Position numbers and translations under genes: made by a program. Below the pieces are notes generated by a model. The model was not told the origin of the DNA. It made no database searches and saw only the letters and a list, made by a program, of their open reading frames with translations. From NCBI GenBank assembly GCA_009103225.1, contig RHPI01002069.1, positions 2,210,383 to 2,274,382 on the forward strand: a DNA stretch of 64,000 nt. The letters run 5' to 3'. Within the stretch, counting starts at the first letter, position 1, and each line of letters begins with the position of its first letter. Shown in pieces: positions 49,196 through 60,497 of the stretch. This stretch comes from Chlorokybus atmophyticus (lineage: Eukaryota; Streptophyta; Chlorokybophyceae; Chlorokybales; Chlorokybaceae).

Positions 49196-50834
49196 ATGGT
49201 GGCCGCACAGTATGCCCCGGTCCACGTCGCGTCCCACCATCATCAACAACAACATCACCAGGCATATGCCGCCTCCACCCAGGTTATGCCAGCCGATGCC
49301 ATTGACAAGGGCACCCCCGAACGCCAACGCCCGCTCACCATGTCTGAACACGTATGTCCCGTGTGTTGTTGTCGTTGTTTATTGTCGTTGCTGCTGCTGC
49401 TGCTGCTGTCATTGTTGCAAACGCGTGCGTGCGTGTGAGTGTGCAAACGTGTGCACACATGCATGTGCGTATACATGCAAATAGAAGCTGTGGGACAGAG
49501 GCTGATAGTACTCCTAACACCAATGGCGCAGGTGCTTCTTCATCAAGCGGTAATCTTCCCACGCAGTCCCACTGAATGGCACCGTCTTGTCAATGAGGCA
49601 GCACAACGCATTGTTGTCAACCCTCCTGGCGGCTTCTTAAAGACAAGGAAAGATGGCATGATTGACAAAGGTGCATATACTTAGTCAAGTGTTGAAAGCC
49701 TTCAGAGTTGGGCGCTCTTTCGGTGCCAATAGCGTGCATCATTGATGTGCAGGGGAGTTGAGAAGGCTGGCGGAGAAAGAAGTGCGAGAGAACCACTTTT
49801 TCTTCAAGAGAGGGAAGTCGCGCGCGAAAGACGCAATGCATGAGATGCCGCAGGCATCGCTGCCTTCTAGCGTCGTAGATGTCAATGGTGCTGATGGACG
49901 CAAGCGCAAGGTACCGCCATTCGCATCAGTACCCAGTAAATGAGACAGTGCTCAACTGCTGTCATCTATGCACGAGGGAATGTTGCAAGTGGAGACCTGT
50001 TGAGCTTCGGGTTCCAGCTTTTGACTGTGCAACTGCTTGACTTTTGCACCAGATCTGTAGTCGCTTCAATGGTAAATTTGTTTTACGGTATACAAATTCA
50101 CAAGCAGAGAGTAAATTTCCCCCATATCAGGTGGTGTCGACAGTGCGGAGGCATGCTGAGATGGATGCGGTGCGCAACTTGATCGAGGCCAACCGCGCGC
50201 GTCACGCGGCGCTTCTGGCGGAGCTTCGCCTCGCGCGATCCCGCAATGACCCGGACATGAGCGTTAAGAAGCAGGCGGAAATGGAGGAGTGCTTGAGAGA
50301 GAATTTGCAACTCCAGGTTTGGCTATTGCTCTGCTTGTTGGTCACAGGCCTGCTATGCTGCTGGCATAGTTCCCATGGTGTGATACCGTAGTCTGTGTGG
50401 TGCAGATGAGGTTGCAGCAACTGAATCATGCAGAGGAACGATCGCAAAGGGCAAAGCAGCGAAGAACGCGGAAACGCGACGAGCATCGGCACAGTGGTCA
50501 GGTGAGCGCTGGTGATCACGCCATCCAGTGATTGTCTTCCTTTCTAGCTTTCTTTCTTCTGCTCGCAGTTGATTTTGCTAGAGTGTTTGGTTTCCTTTGG
50601 AGTCAAGGCTGGGTAAAAACAGTGGGAGAATCAGCTAGTGATGCTTTTCTTGCCGAGCAGGACGTAGGTATGTCCGAGGAAGATGTGAGCGAGCACGCAA
50701 TAGATGCGGCTGCACATCATCACCACGGGCTCGAGCAGCACGAGCAGCACCACGTGCACCACCACGACCAGGCGTCGGGCGCAGCACTGTCACTGGGCAT
50801 GCAGCCGCAAATGCATGACCTTGTACATCAGTAG
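49196..50834 (+). CDS. Basic coiled-coil protein, probably nuclear, 6 exons
   Basis: Exons: 49196-49351, 49532-49670, 49753-49910, 50131-50316, 50406-50501, 50661-50834; 302 aa, all joins in frame. Order: His/Gln-rich start, a compact region with PTEWHRLVNEAAQRI and NPPGGFLKTRKDG, a basic segment (FFFKRGKSRAKD, GRKRK), a long charged helix with heptad character (about residues 152-240, ANRARHAALLAELRLARSRN), a very basic stretch (RAKQRRTRKRDEHRH), and an acidic then His-rich tail. I do not recognise the family; a transcription or chromatin protein is plausible. The start is the first ATG of the open frame, with TGTAA directly after the stop. Confidence 0.75.
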
Positions 50835-51035
50835 TGTAAATAAACCGAGCATGAGTGGCCAGTGATAGCTAACAGTGGTTGTTATTTATTGTACTGTGGT
50901 TTGCTTAGGGACGGCAGCAGGGACATCTCCGAGTTTTGTGTTGAAAAGCATATGCAAAGGAGGCGGATACCCAGTAAATCACAGCAGCAGGTGCTACTCG
51001 CCAGTTGCCTGTTTCTGACTATGTAACTTAAGAGG

Positions 51036-51042
51036 NNNNNNN
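51036..51042. other. Assembly gap of 7 N
   Basis: Seven undetermined bases, directly followed by the 141-bp duplicate. Confidence 0.98.
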
Positions 51043-51183
51043 CCCAAGAAAAGCACCAGATCGCTGCGGAAAATAACCATAGCCGCAGTCTACAAGATTG
51101 AAATCACCATTATAAGAAATCAGTGCGCTGCAGAGCACATGCGACACTCCTGATACGTTAGGTACACAGGAAACATGTTGTCA
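51043..51183 (+). repeat. 141-bp exact copy of 63097-63237
   Basis: Every base from CCCAAGAAAAGCACC to GAAACATGTTGTCA matches, in the same orientation. In the right-hand copy these bases are part of exon 8 and the neighbouring intron of the second ALG12 gene. Confidence 0.95.
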
Positions 51184-51646
51184 CCCACTGCCAAACACCA
51201 TGAAGCGCGTTCGTGCTAAGGCGTACTCCTGATTGTCGCGGAGGTTGAAAAGGTGATTCTTGCCACAACCTTGCCAGGCATGCGCAATGGCGGTAAGCTA
51301 TGACATTGTGGATAGTTTCTTTGGTGGAGCTGACTGTGCGATGCGACAAGCCTGTGGGTTTGCCATGGGCAGTGCGCACATGGACGTCTGTGACGCGGGA
51401 AGTATTTTGTCTCAAACACCTGGGTTTCTAACTGTCTGTGCGTGCATGCGCGTGTACGTGCGTGCGGTTTGTTGTGATCATGGACGGCGTGTTCTGCCCA
51501 GGCCGTTCACTCACTCCAATTGAAAATGTGCTTGTTAATTACATTACGACCCAACAAGTGTAATATGCTCACATGATTTGGTACCTGGCGTCTGCCCATG
51601 AGCAGTTGCGATAGCTCTCTCTATATACAGCATACTAGCGCCTATG

Positions 51647-54115
51647 TCACCGCTTCTTGTTGCCTTTAAATAAGCCCGAGATCATACGTCCCGGTGCAGA
51701 GATAACCTGCTCCATCTTGTCGAATATCTCCACCAAGTCCGCATTGGGATCCTGCATGTGGCCACCAGCAGTCGCTACATGCCAAATGCAAGGATGCGTG
51801 TGCAAATGCGCGCACACCCTTGCGCATGCCTATACATGCATGTGCGCGAGAACTTTGTTTTGCAATAGCTGTTCAACACTCGCAGGTCAGCTGTGTTGCT
51901 GGTGTCATACGAGGCGTACCTCCATTTTGCCGCCTTTGGTGGGTATGCCTCTGATAGGTGCGAGCCGCGTGCGCAGGGCGTCCAAAGTTGCCATCAAAAT
52001 TTGCTGTTCGCAAGAGCGGAACAGCGCCGCCAACCTTGTGCGCTCTGAGATATCCTGCAGTGATGAGAGCCAAGCATGTGGACAAGAAAACAAACATTTG
52101 TGGGTTGGGATGCTTGATTCACCAGAGTCATACAGCATTAAGACACGACGATATGCCTGTGCACACAACATTGTTGCATGCGCTTAGAACAAACTGCATC
52201 AGTAACAAGTAACAATCCTTGCGCGCATAGCCATTGCAGAACCTTATTCTGTAGGAGCTTGATGTTCTCTTCAAAAGACACGGAGTACGACGTGAGACGC
52301 TGGTTGCAGTCAGCCAGCATTAACATCAGCACTTCGTACTCGTTGCCGGGGCTGATAATCTGATCCTTCTCAAACGACACCAGCGCCAGCTGTGCGGGGT
52401 CTTGGATGCGTGCAAGGCGAAGATATGACAACAGCTGCAGGAGGAAGGTCAAGAAAAGGTCAAGTGAGGTTGGATTGTAACCAGTAAAGAAGACTAGCAG
52501 CACACATATCTCTGTGGAATGCACCAAAAGACTTCAACTTACTTGGACGGGGAATGCGTCGCGGTATAGCGGGAACACCTGCTCCGTGCTCAAACCCTGC
52601 GCCTCAACAATCTGCTTCTTGACCTGGTAAAGCGCGTCCATCTTGACAAGCCCAGCCTGGTACTCTAAGTAATCAGTCTTGAGCTTTGAATCCACAAACC
52701 CATACCTGCAGCCAGGAGTGAGAGCCAGAGTGAGCAAACCCGCAACCGCAAGATGTTGTTCTGTGTTGGCCACATGCAAGCCAGTTGTACAAGACGTTGC
52801 TTGCTTTGTGAGTGTGTAGTGTTGGCTATGTACGCGCAAAGTTGGTAAGGAAACAATGACAACAGCATATCATAGTCTGCTTACGTGAGCAAGAGATCTG
52901 CATTGGGCCTGCCAGGTCCATAGCTGATCAGCAGCCGGTCGCCAGGCTTGTAATCCTTGTCCGCTTGCAGCACGACGCATTGCGATGCCGTATCATAATC
53001 CAACGTGAACGTACTTTTGCTCGAGTAAGCAAAGCAGTCTGCCAGCGGTATCTAAGCAAATATGGGCACGAGCACTGTAAGTGAGACACTGACAGAATCA
53101 GAACAAGTTCACTGCAAATACCAACACAGTTGCCTTGTAGCGTGTGGCTGCGTCATCCATAAAGGCATGGATGCATTAACATATGTTGAATGCATACACG
53201 TGTGTTGTACGCCATTCTTGGTAAGTAACGGAATTGAGCTAGAGTATAGAGCAACAGATGAAGCACCTGCTTCTTACCAATGCGAAACAATCGGCTGATG
53301 GCAGGTAGGCTGCATGCCTTAGAACCAGGCACATGGCCCCCAGGAACCTTTCATACGAGAACTCATTGGACCCAAGATCCTGCATGACAAACTTGTGTCA
53401 GAACATGCAATCCATTGCTTATCAGTATCACCATCAACACCACCTTGGAGCTGCTTGACAGCATGGCTTGCTGAACGTCTGCATACTCTGCCTGAATTGA
53501 AGTCAGCCTTGCTATTACTTCAGCTGCCGTCACATGCGCAAGCCGCGTGTTCAGCAGCATGATGCAAAGCGAGTGTCCACATATGCTGCAGACTTGCACG
53601 CTAGGACGCAAGCAACTGGATAAGCCAACCTTGCAGGCTCGAGCCTTTCAGCAATTCATCAATCTCATCGCTGGTCCAAAGCAGAGGCGTGTTAAGCTTG
53701 GAAGAGAACGTTGTCACGAGCCACATGTGATGAGCGGACTGTTGGCCAAGCTTCGCCTCAGCAAGCAACCAGAGGGCAAGCGCTACAATCTCACTCCGAC
53801 CTTGATTGGCACAGTACAATGTCAGCACTCAACCAACAGCAAACAGAGCGCATCCGCTGTGCCAAGCCTTGTATGCAGCTAATTGCTTGCCTGCAAACTA
53901 CCTGTAGCTACGGGTCCAATGGTGGGATGGCTTCTGGCATCAGCTGCCGTGATGCATAGATGCTCTGGCACCTTCAATAGCGTAGCATCTGCCTGCCGCA
54001 ACCAACATGAACACAGCCTTCGCAACACTTGCACACGAGACAGGAGTGACCAGACATACCTCAACACTCTGCTCGGCAACTGCACTACAATGTCGCGGCG
54101 GCATGTCGCTCGTGT
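51647..54115 (-). CDS. SET-domain methyltransferase, Rubisco-LSMT type (5' end unresolved)
   Basis: Protein-lysine methyltransferase of the plant LSMT/SETD3-like group: split SET domain plus Rubisco-LSMT substrate-binding domain, usually plastid. Minus-strand exons: 54115-54060, 53992-53902, 53782-53630, about 53600-53444, 53379-53278, 53051-52885, 52705-52543, 52434-52243, 52054-51920, 51751-51647. Seen: ATLLKVPEHLCITAADA, ALWLLAEAKLGQQS, FSYERFLGAMCLVLRH, IPLADCFAYSS, YKPGDRLLISYGPGRPNADLL, TYGFVDSK, then the helical LSMT domain (SVSFEENIKLLQNK, LRTRLAPIRGIPTKGG) and a Lys-rich end. The usual Asn-His-Ser after the Asp of PLAD is replaced by Ala-Tyr-Ser. The join near 53620 is uncertain. An N-terminal exon at 55237-55102 (Met, Ser/Arg-rich, no acid) could be its transit peptide. 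Confidence 0.85.
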
Positions 54116-55326
54116 CTGCAGCGCACAAGCTGAAAGGCTATGGCAAGCAGATAGACGACAGGGTCAGTGTATGGTCGTACATGTGGTATGGACTCAGCAT
54201 GACTGGAGGGTTGCTCAATGACACAACGCCACATGCGCAGATGTACCTGTGCTGGAAGGCCTCGCTCACTCAACGATTGCAACAACTTGGCGCCGTCTGG
54301 TGGAGTCAACACTGCCTGCAGCGCAACTGCCGCTTGCACTGCAGTATGCTTGCGATTGTGTGCATGCTTGGACCCTGGCATTGGCAGACAATGCACGAGG
54401 GTTGGGCTTCACAAACTTCAGAACCATCGCCTTGGTACATTTTCGATGTGTGTGTTATTCTACATGCAGCACTGCATGCAGTAACGCAACATGCTACTTG
54501 AGTGAAGCCGTGTCCAGTAGTTCAGTTGCTGGGAATTAGTATTACTCCTAACCACTGAACTGTGCCAGAAGTAAGGATGAAGGGCTGTATGAAAGTGACT
54601 TATGCCTTTCAAACGCTTGTTGGGTACCAAGAAGGTATGGTAGTCATGACACCGTGAGGTAGCTACTGCTGATTGCATACGCAACGCAAGCTTAGCTAGT
54701 TACGGACGAGAAGCATATCAACAAGCTGTACCTGTGGTCTGCAGAAAGCCTGGCAATCCTGGCTTCAACAGCCTTACTTCAGCCCTGTGATTGCGCAGCT
54801 GCGCCGCCGCATTGCTAGCTGTATGCTTTGGAGGCCTTTCAGCAGTGCCAGGCCTTGCAGGTGGCTCCAGGCGGAAAGCCACCACATAGGAAGCTGCCAG
54901 TTGCATCATGGTGCTGTTTCGCAAATTCCGCAGCAGCATTGCAGCAGCATGCCCAAGCGCCGCCGCCTCCTCGTCCTCCTTCGCAGCCTGCTCCCCCTCC
55001 AATTACTCTGCCGGATAGAGGCGCAGCATAATTGCCGCCAAAACGAGCTTGCGTTACGTGTTTCTCAATTACGTAGCGTAACACATTGCTGCCATTCTCA
55101 CAGAGCTTGCGTGGAGGAGGTGAGCGGCGGCAGCTGTGGCGAGCGGGGGCGGCGAGGTGGTTGTGGAGCTTGCCGGAAGAGCCGGTCAGGCTGCAGCGGT
55201 GGTTTACAGTGCTGGTGAGCAGTAGTGCGGAGAGCATTGCCTGCTGGAACTCCGTTCAGGCATCAGCTAGACCGCTATGCTCTGAAGAGGAGCTTTGCTT
55301 GGAGTTAGTTAGGCAGGGCGGCAAGC
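54116..55326. other. Divergent region between SET and AI-2E genes
   Basis: It should hold the missing N-terminal exons of the SET gene. 55237-55102 (-) encodes MLSALLLTSTVNHRCSLTGS and more, transit-like, ending at a GTGAGA donor. The minus-strand frame at 55002-54718 is another candidate exon. Not resolved. Confidence 0.4.
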
Positions 55327-58300
55327 ATGCAGGTTGCGGCGCTAAGCTGCCAGCTGGCAGCTTTGGCTTGCCGTGTGCAGGCTGGCTCCCGGCTCAACCC
55401 TCACAGCCAAACGCTTTCGCCGCGCCTCTCCCGAGCTGCCCCGCCATTCCTCGGTGGATCTCCCCTCCACGCCAAGCTCAGCTCCTCCCGCCTCCCCTTG
55501 CCTCAGGCAAGAACTATACAGGCAGTGCTTTTTGAACAAGCGTTCGGTTGTAGGAGGCGATCCATGCATCGCGCAATCTTTGTTCTTTTGACACTTCTTT
55601 GTTCTTTTGACACTTCTTTTTAGCCCAGAAACAGCGTTTGCCTTTGGTAGGCTAGCGTTGGACGACATTTTGCGCTGTTGATCACAATGTGCCGTTCTGT
55701 GTTGCTACGCCAGTTTCGATGAATCCATCTTGCCGGCATGCCATTCACATTGCCCCCAGTTGCTTCGTTGATGGGGTTGATGTTGTGAAGGAAGCGGATT
55801 CCGATTGGCCATTGACAGTGCCATTGCCTTATGGGCGGCATGGTTGTTGTCGATGAATCAAGTGGACTGTTGCATTAGTCTTGATGCTCAGTCTTGGGCT
55901 TTGATCTTTGCTTGCATGCTTGCAGTGCAGGATCACACATCAATGTGCTGCATCGTTTTGCATGGGCTTTTGGCAGGCTGCTTGCGTTACACTCTCGTTG
56001 TCGTTCTTCAACAGAGTTTGGGTTGCGTAGCATCTGCAGCCAATGATGACGGCTCCAGTCACCTGGGCGCTGGTGCCCAGCCGCAGCCGCGAGGTCTTCC
56101 CGTTGTTGGCGTGTTGTCCGCAACGACATCGCCAATAGACAGAAGTGCGTCTGTTGCCTCCGAGGGCGACCAGCAGACCTCGTTTGTCACACTCATGCAA
56201 CAACTGCCTCTCCAAAGATTGTTGGTCTGGACTTGCTTTCTCGGCACGCTGTACCAATTAAAAGACTTCACAGGGGTAAGCAAGTTGTGTCCATATTCCT
56301 GTCGTGCGTGTTGCAGGTTGCAGCTGTTATGCACTGCACAAAATCAAGTAGCAAAAGTCGATATATAGGCACTAAAAGCCTTCTTCAATGCGTTCACTGG
56401 AAGTTATGCCGGTGATCATTTACAGCGTCCATATACATCATGTTGAGTGCCCCATGATAACACATGCGGTCGTTTGGAGTTTAGTGTGTTGAGTTTTCTA
56501 CTCACCATTGCATTTACAGTATGTTGCATGATAGGTACTTGCCTTTGTACTAGGTACTGTAGGTACTTGCCTTTGAAATTGAGCTTCGCTGTGGGCTTCA
56601 CGGCTTGCTTGTACCGGTCTGTTGATTTCAAGTTTCACTATTGCAGGTTGGCATTGGGACTTTTGTCATGACATATGTAGGTAATTCATTGGTGCAGTCA
56701 TTCGAGCAACGGCTACCTCAGGTGAACCGGCGGATGCTCGTTGTGGGGTGGTTTGCAATCATCGTGTTGCTGTTACTGGCTATTGGCTTGTTAACTGTAC
56801 CTAGAGTAATACGCGAAGGCGCTTACTTTATACACAGAGTGCAGGTGAGAGAAGCTGCTTAATGGTGCCTGGTCACACTGTGCAGTTGTCGTGCTGGCCA
56901 GGATGCTGACATATTCTTCTTGCTGTGTATTTACTCTTACGTGTGCCGCGGTGTTTGCAGAGCGAAAATCCATATGTAATGCTATCTGATAAATTGAGGG
57001 CTTCTTTAGGGGATAGATTTACAGAACAGGTATGAGTCTGTTCTAACGCATAGGCATAGTCCATGTTATATAACCATGAAACCTTGTAGTTAGTCATGTT
57101 GTCTTCCTGCTTTGTGATCAACAATCTGACTCTGAGCGTGTCCAGATTGAGCGATTTTTGGTTATAGTTTTGAGCGCAGAGGACTCTGTCGCGCAGGTAG
57201 TCTGTACTGCATGCTCAAATCTGCATCATGTAGCACAGTGATTGTGTATTGTCACACTTTGAGCTTACGTGGATGCAGGGGTTGGCAGCTGGCGCAGCCG
57301 AATCAGGTGCTGCATCGGTGCACACGCAAAGCAGGATTGCGCTACAAAGAGCTTTGCAGAACTACACCGGAGCCATTGTTGATACCACGACAGCGCTCCT
57401 GGCTGCTGTCGGCCGATTTTCCATTCAGGTGCAGCTTGTACCATCAAAGTCTGTGCTGTTGGCGTGCAATGTCATTCACAACACCGCTAGTCATTTAGTG
57501 ATATATCTTCCTGTAACGTCCTCCCTAATCCTGGTGTCTCATGGTGGCTTGTAATACAGGCATCCATCAGCATGACATGCTCATTCATCATCGTTTGGGA
57601 TCTGCCACTCATTTCCGCCGGCGTGCGCTCATTGCGGACATCTCGACTGGCTGCAGTCTACAATGAAATTGCTCCAGCTGTAAGCACTGTCTCAAGTTGC
57701 TTCGCAGCACAGTGTTCAAAACCATGTATGGCATGCTAATGCAAGTGCCTGCTACAGGTTGCAACATTTGGCAAGATTTTGGGCCGCGCGCTGCAAGCTC
57801 AGCTGCTGATTGCAATAAGCAACACTGTGCTGACAGCTCTTGGCATGCTGGCGCTCGCTCTGCCAGGGATTGGCTTCTTGACATTCTTTGTGTTCGTGTG
57901 CTCCTTCGTCCCTGTCGCAGGCGTTATCTTGTCCACCGTTCCGATGGGATTTGTTGCATTGACAGAGTACGTTTAATGTGATGCTGCTTGGTTGCATTGA
58001 TGAATCATTAGCTGGTGCAATGTTTGTGACTTGCGCGCTTGAACTGTTTGCCTGCAGGTATGGCATTTTCAAGCTCTTCATGGTTATATTTTTGGTATTC
58101 ATTATTCATGCCGTTGAAGCCTACGTCCTCAACCCAGCCATCTACTCAGGTGAGAGCAGCTCAACAGCGCACGTCTTCTCATCCTGATGTTGCTTGTCTA
58201 TCCTGCTGAAGTCAAGGCTGTTGCTACCATAATCTATGGCCACCAGTGGACAGTGTGCATGGTTTTGTTTTTTGCTGGTCCTGACTGCATCATTCCTGCG

Positions 58301-58625
58301 CTTCACTTATGTCCTTGTAGCCTATACCTATCACACCTGTATGTTCTGCACGTTGGATTCTATGTACTGCGCAAATGCTAGAGATTCAGTACCTTGGTAT
58401 GAGTGTTAAACTGCGCTCATGAACTGTGTGTTGCATCTAGCGCATCTGAAGCTTCATCCGCTCCTAACCCTGGCGGTGCTCGTGTTTGCGGAGCACACGT
58501 TGGGCGTTGTCGGCCTGATCCTCGCTGTTCCTTGCGCCGTGTTCACAATCGAGTACGTTATCAACCGCACGCCGTTCGATCGCATCGAGGAAGAGCCTTC
58601 AGCACTGCGGGTTGCCGCCAAATAA
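55327..58625 (+). CDS. AI-2E family (UPF0118) transporter, plastid-type, 10 exons
   Basis: Multi-pass membrane permease family found in bacteria, and in plastids of algae and plants; substrate in eukaryotes unknown. Exons: 55327-55506, 56015-56275, 56647-56844, 56961-57029, 57146-57196, 57279-57428, 57560-57679, 57758-57966, 58058-58149, 58441-58625; 504 aa. Seen: VGWFAIIVLLLLAIGLLTVP, ALQAQLLIAISNTVLTALGM, FVCSFVPVAGVILSTVP, the family-typical HAVEAYVLNPAIYS, and HPLLTLAVLVFAEHTLGVVG. The first exon encodes 60 residues with no acid and many Ser/Arg/Ala, ending at a GC donor (GCAAGA, 55507); it is phase-compatible and looks like a plastid transit peptide, but is inferred. Exons 3-10 are firm. 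TGTAA follows at 58638. Confidence 0.9.
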
Positions 58626-60497
58626 TGCTGGCTGGTTTGTAAATCTGTCCTCCTTTGCTGGTTGCTGGCCTTTTCCGCAATTGTACACAAGCCGCTGTGT
58701 AGATACGCTTTTGAGAAGCGGGTGCAAACTGTAAACTATGCGAGGATACTTTCATATTACGCCTGCAATGCTCATCAGCATTGTAGCGTTGATCACATGT
58801 TTTTGTGGCGTTTACACAACACATGTTGAGTTAAATGCGGTCTGGATTCAATGTGACTGCCGCTACTCGACGCAGTCACACTGTACAAAAGACAGATCAG
58901 CATGCGTGACACTGAGCTCCCTTGGGCGGGGGATCTTGCGCGCATGTACGTGTGTAAAGGATGTGACCCACGCATTGTGACACGCAAGAGAGTGTGAGAC
59001 ATGCAACGCAAGCAACACACCACACCACCAAGTACTTCAATTCAATCGGCCTGTCAACTCACTACCAACCTACCTACCTACCTTCACTACTAATTCAACC
59101 ATCTTGGACATACAGGCATGTGCCATTGCCACATTGGTCATTTGCACCGGTCATATTAGCCTCCGCTGGATGATTAGAATGACAACGATGTGCAGCCAAC
59201 TCCCCCAGCCGCCTCCCCAACACTCCACCCACAGCTCCTGCCACAACTGCCGTCGCTGCTGACTGCCGCTTTTTACGTGTGTACTGAGACAGCAGCTACA
59301 TATGACTTCAACATTCGAGTTGTGCGAAGCACACTTAAGAGGGATTATGCGGACACGAGACTAGACAAGACTCTCTAAGCTAGACCCTCAAGTAGGAGCA
59401 GGGGTGTGGGATGAGAGCAACAGCAAGCAGAGGATAGAAACATGCAGCGTGAATATACTAGCATAGTGGTGCATTAGCACTCGACAACGTCATGCGCTAA
59501 CAGCACTGCATGCATGCACTCGCACAGGTGAATATCAGAGCATATACTTGTTGCCACACTGCCTTATATACTTGTTGCCATCACCGCCAGGCTATGTGGC
59601 CCTAATTTGGGAATGGCCTCACATCTTAGCATCTGCCGTTTCGTGCTTATAATTGCTGTGATGTTTCGCCGTTCGCAGCCAAAGTACAGACTGCCCGTGA
59701 ATCTGATGCAAGACGCACACTCAAGCACACTCAAGCACACAGTCCAGCATGCACTCAAGCGCACAAGTATCACAGAAGCAGCACGAGGCAATCTATTACC
59801 ACAGGGGCACGTAATCCAGTGCTGTAACTGTAAGTGAATGCAACGGGGTGATGAGCAGGCAGAGTTGTTGGGCAAGCAGACCTGGGCACAGACGCCAGAG
59901 GCCCACGATGAGAACGTGGGGCATGTGAGGTAGTACAGCAGCAACAGGCAGCAAAGGTAGGAGCAGGGCGAGGGCGAGTGTGCAACTTCATGTTGTGCTG
60001 CTAAACGGTGGATGGCGCCGCCACTTTGCTGCTCGGCCAGTCCTGGTCTTGCCGTGTATTACGTAACAGGTGCATCGTTACGTCTTAAAGACTTGCAGTT
60101 CGCAATCGGCTGCAGGCTGTCACAGGACTCACGAGAACTGCAACGGTTAGATGGCGACAGAATGAGGGGTGTTGGCAATCAGTCCAAAGCTATGTGGCTC
60201 GAGATTGTTTAAGCCTATAAATCGGAATTATAACCAGAGCCAGAGCCAGACGGCAAACCAGTAATTGGCAACCAAGCCGGTGATTACGCATTACTGAAAT
60301 GGATCTGTTTGCATTGAGATGGGGTGAGACCGCCCAAAGTTTGTGATGTCATAACTCTTCGTTGAAGTCCAAATTGAGTTTTTGTTTTCGTATTGAGTTT
60401 GTAGGCAATTGTAGCCCTCTCCAACAGTATTTCTCACACCGTGTTTCAGAGTGCAAATAAGGCAACAGCTCTCAAGGGGTCACACTTCAAACAACCC
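58626..60497. other. Intergenic, no gene seen
   Basis: Between the AI-2E stop and the end of the second ALG12 frame. Short frames only; a (CTAC)n tract lies near 59070-59085. Confidence 0.5.

Larger units (their letters stand above)
50835..51646. other. Convergent 3' region with gap and duplicated segment
   Basis: Holds the 7-N gap and the 141-bp copy of the second ALG12 gene. Nothing else coding is seen. Confidence 0.6.

Noticed and set aside
52055-52171. In-frame extension upstream of a SET-gene exon (starts AYRRVLMLYDSG)
   Set aside because: It is open by chance; family alignment joins LLQNK directly to DISERTRL, so it is more likely intron.
55805-56014. Extending AI-2E exon 2 upstream to a start near 55805
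   Set aside because: The frame there is hydrophobic without family features; the acceptor at 56011-56014 fits the transit-like first exon in phase.
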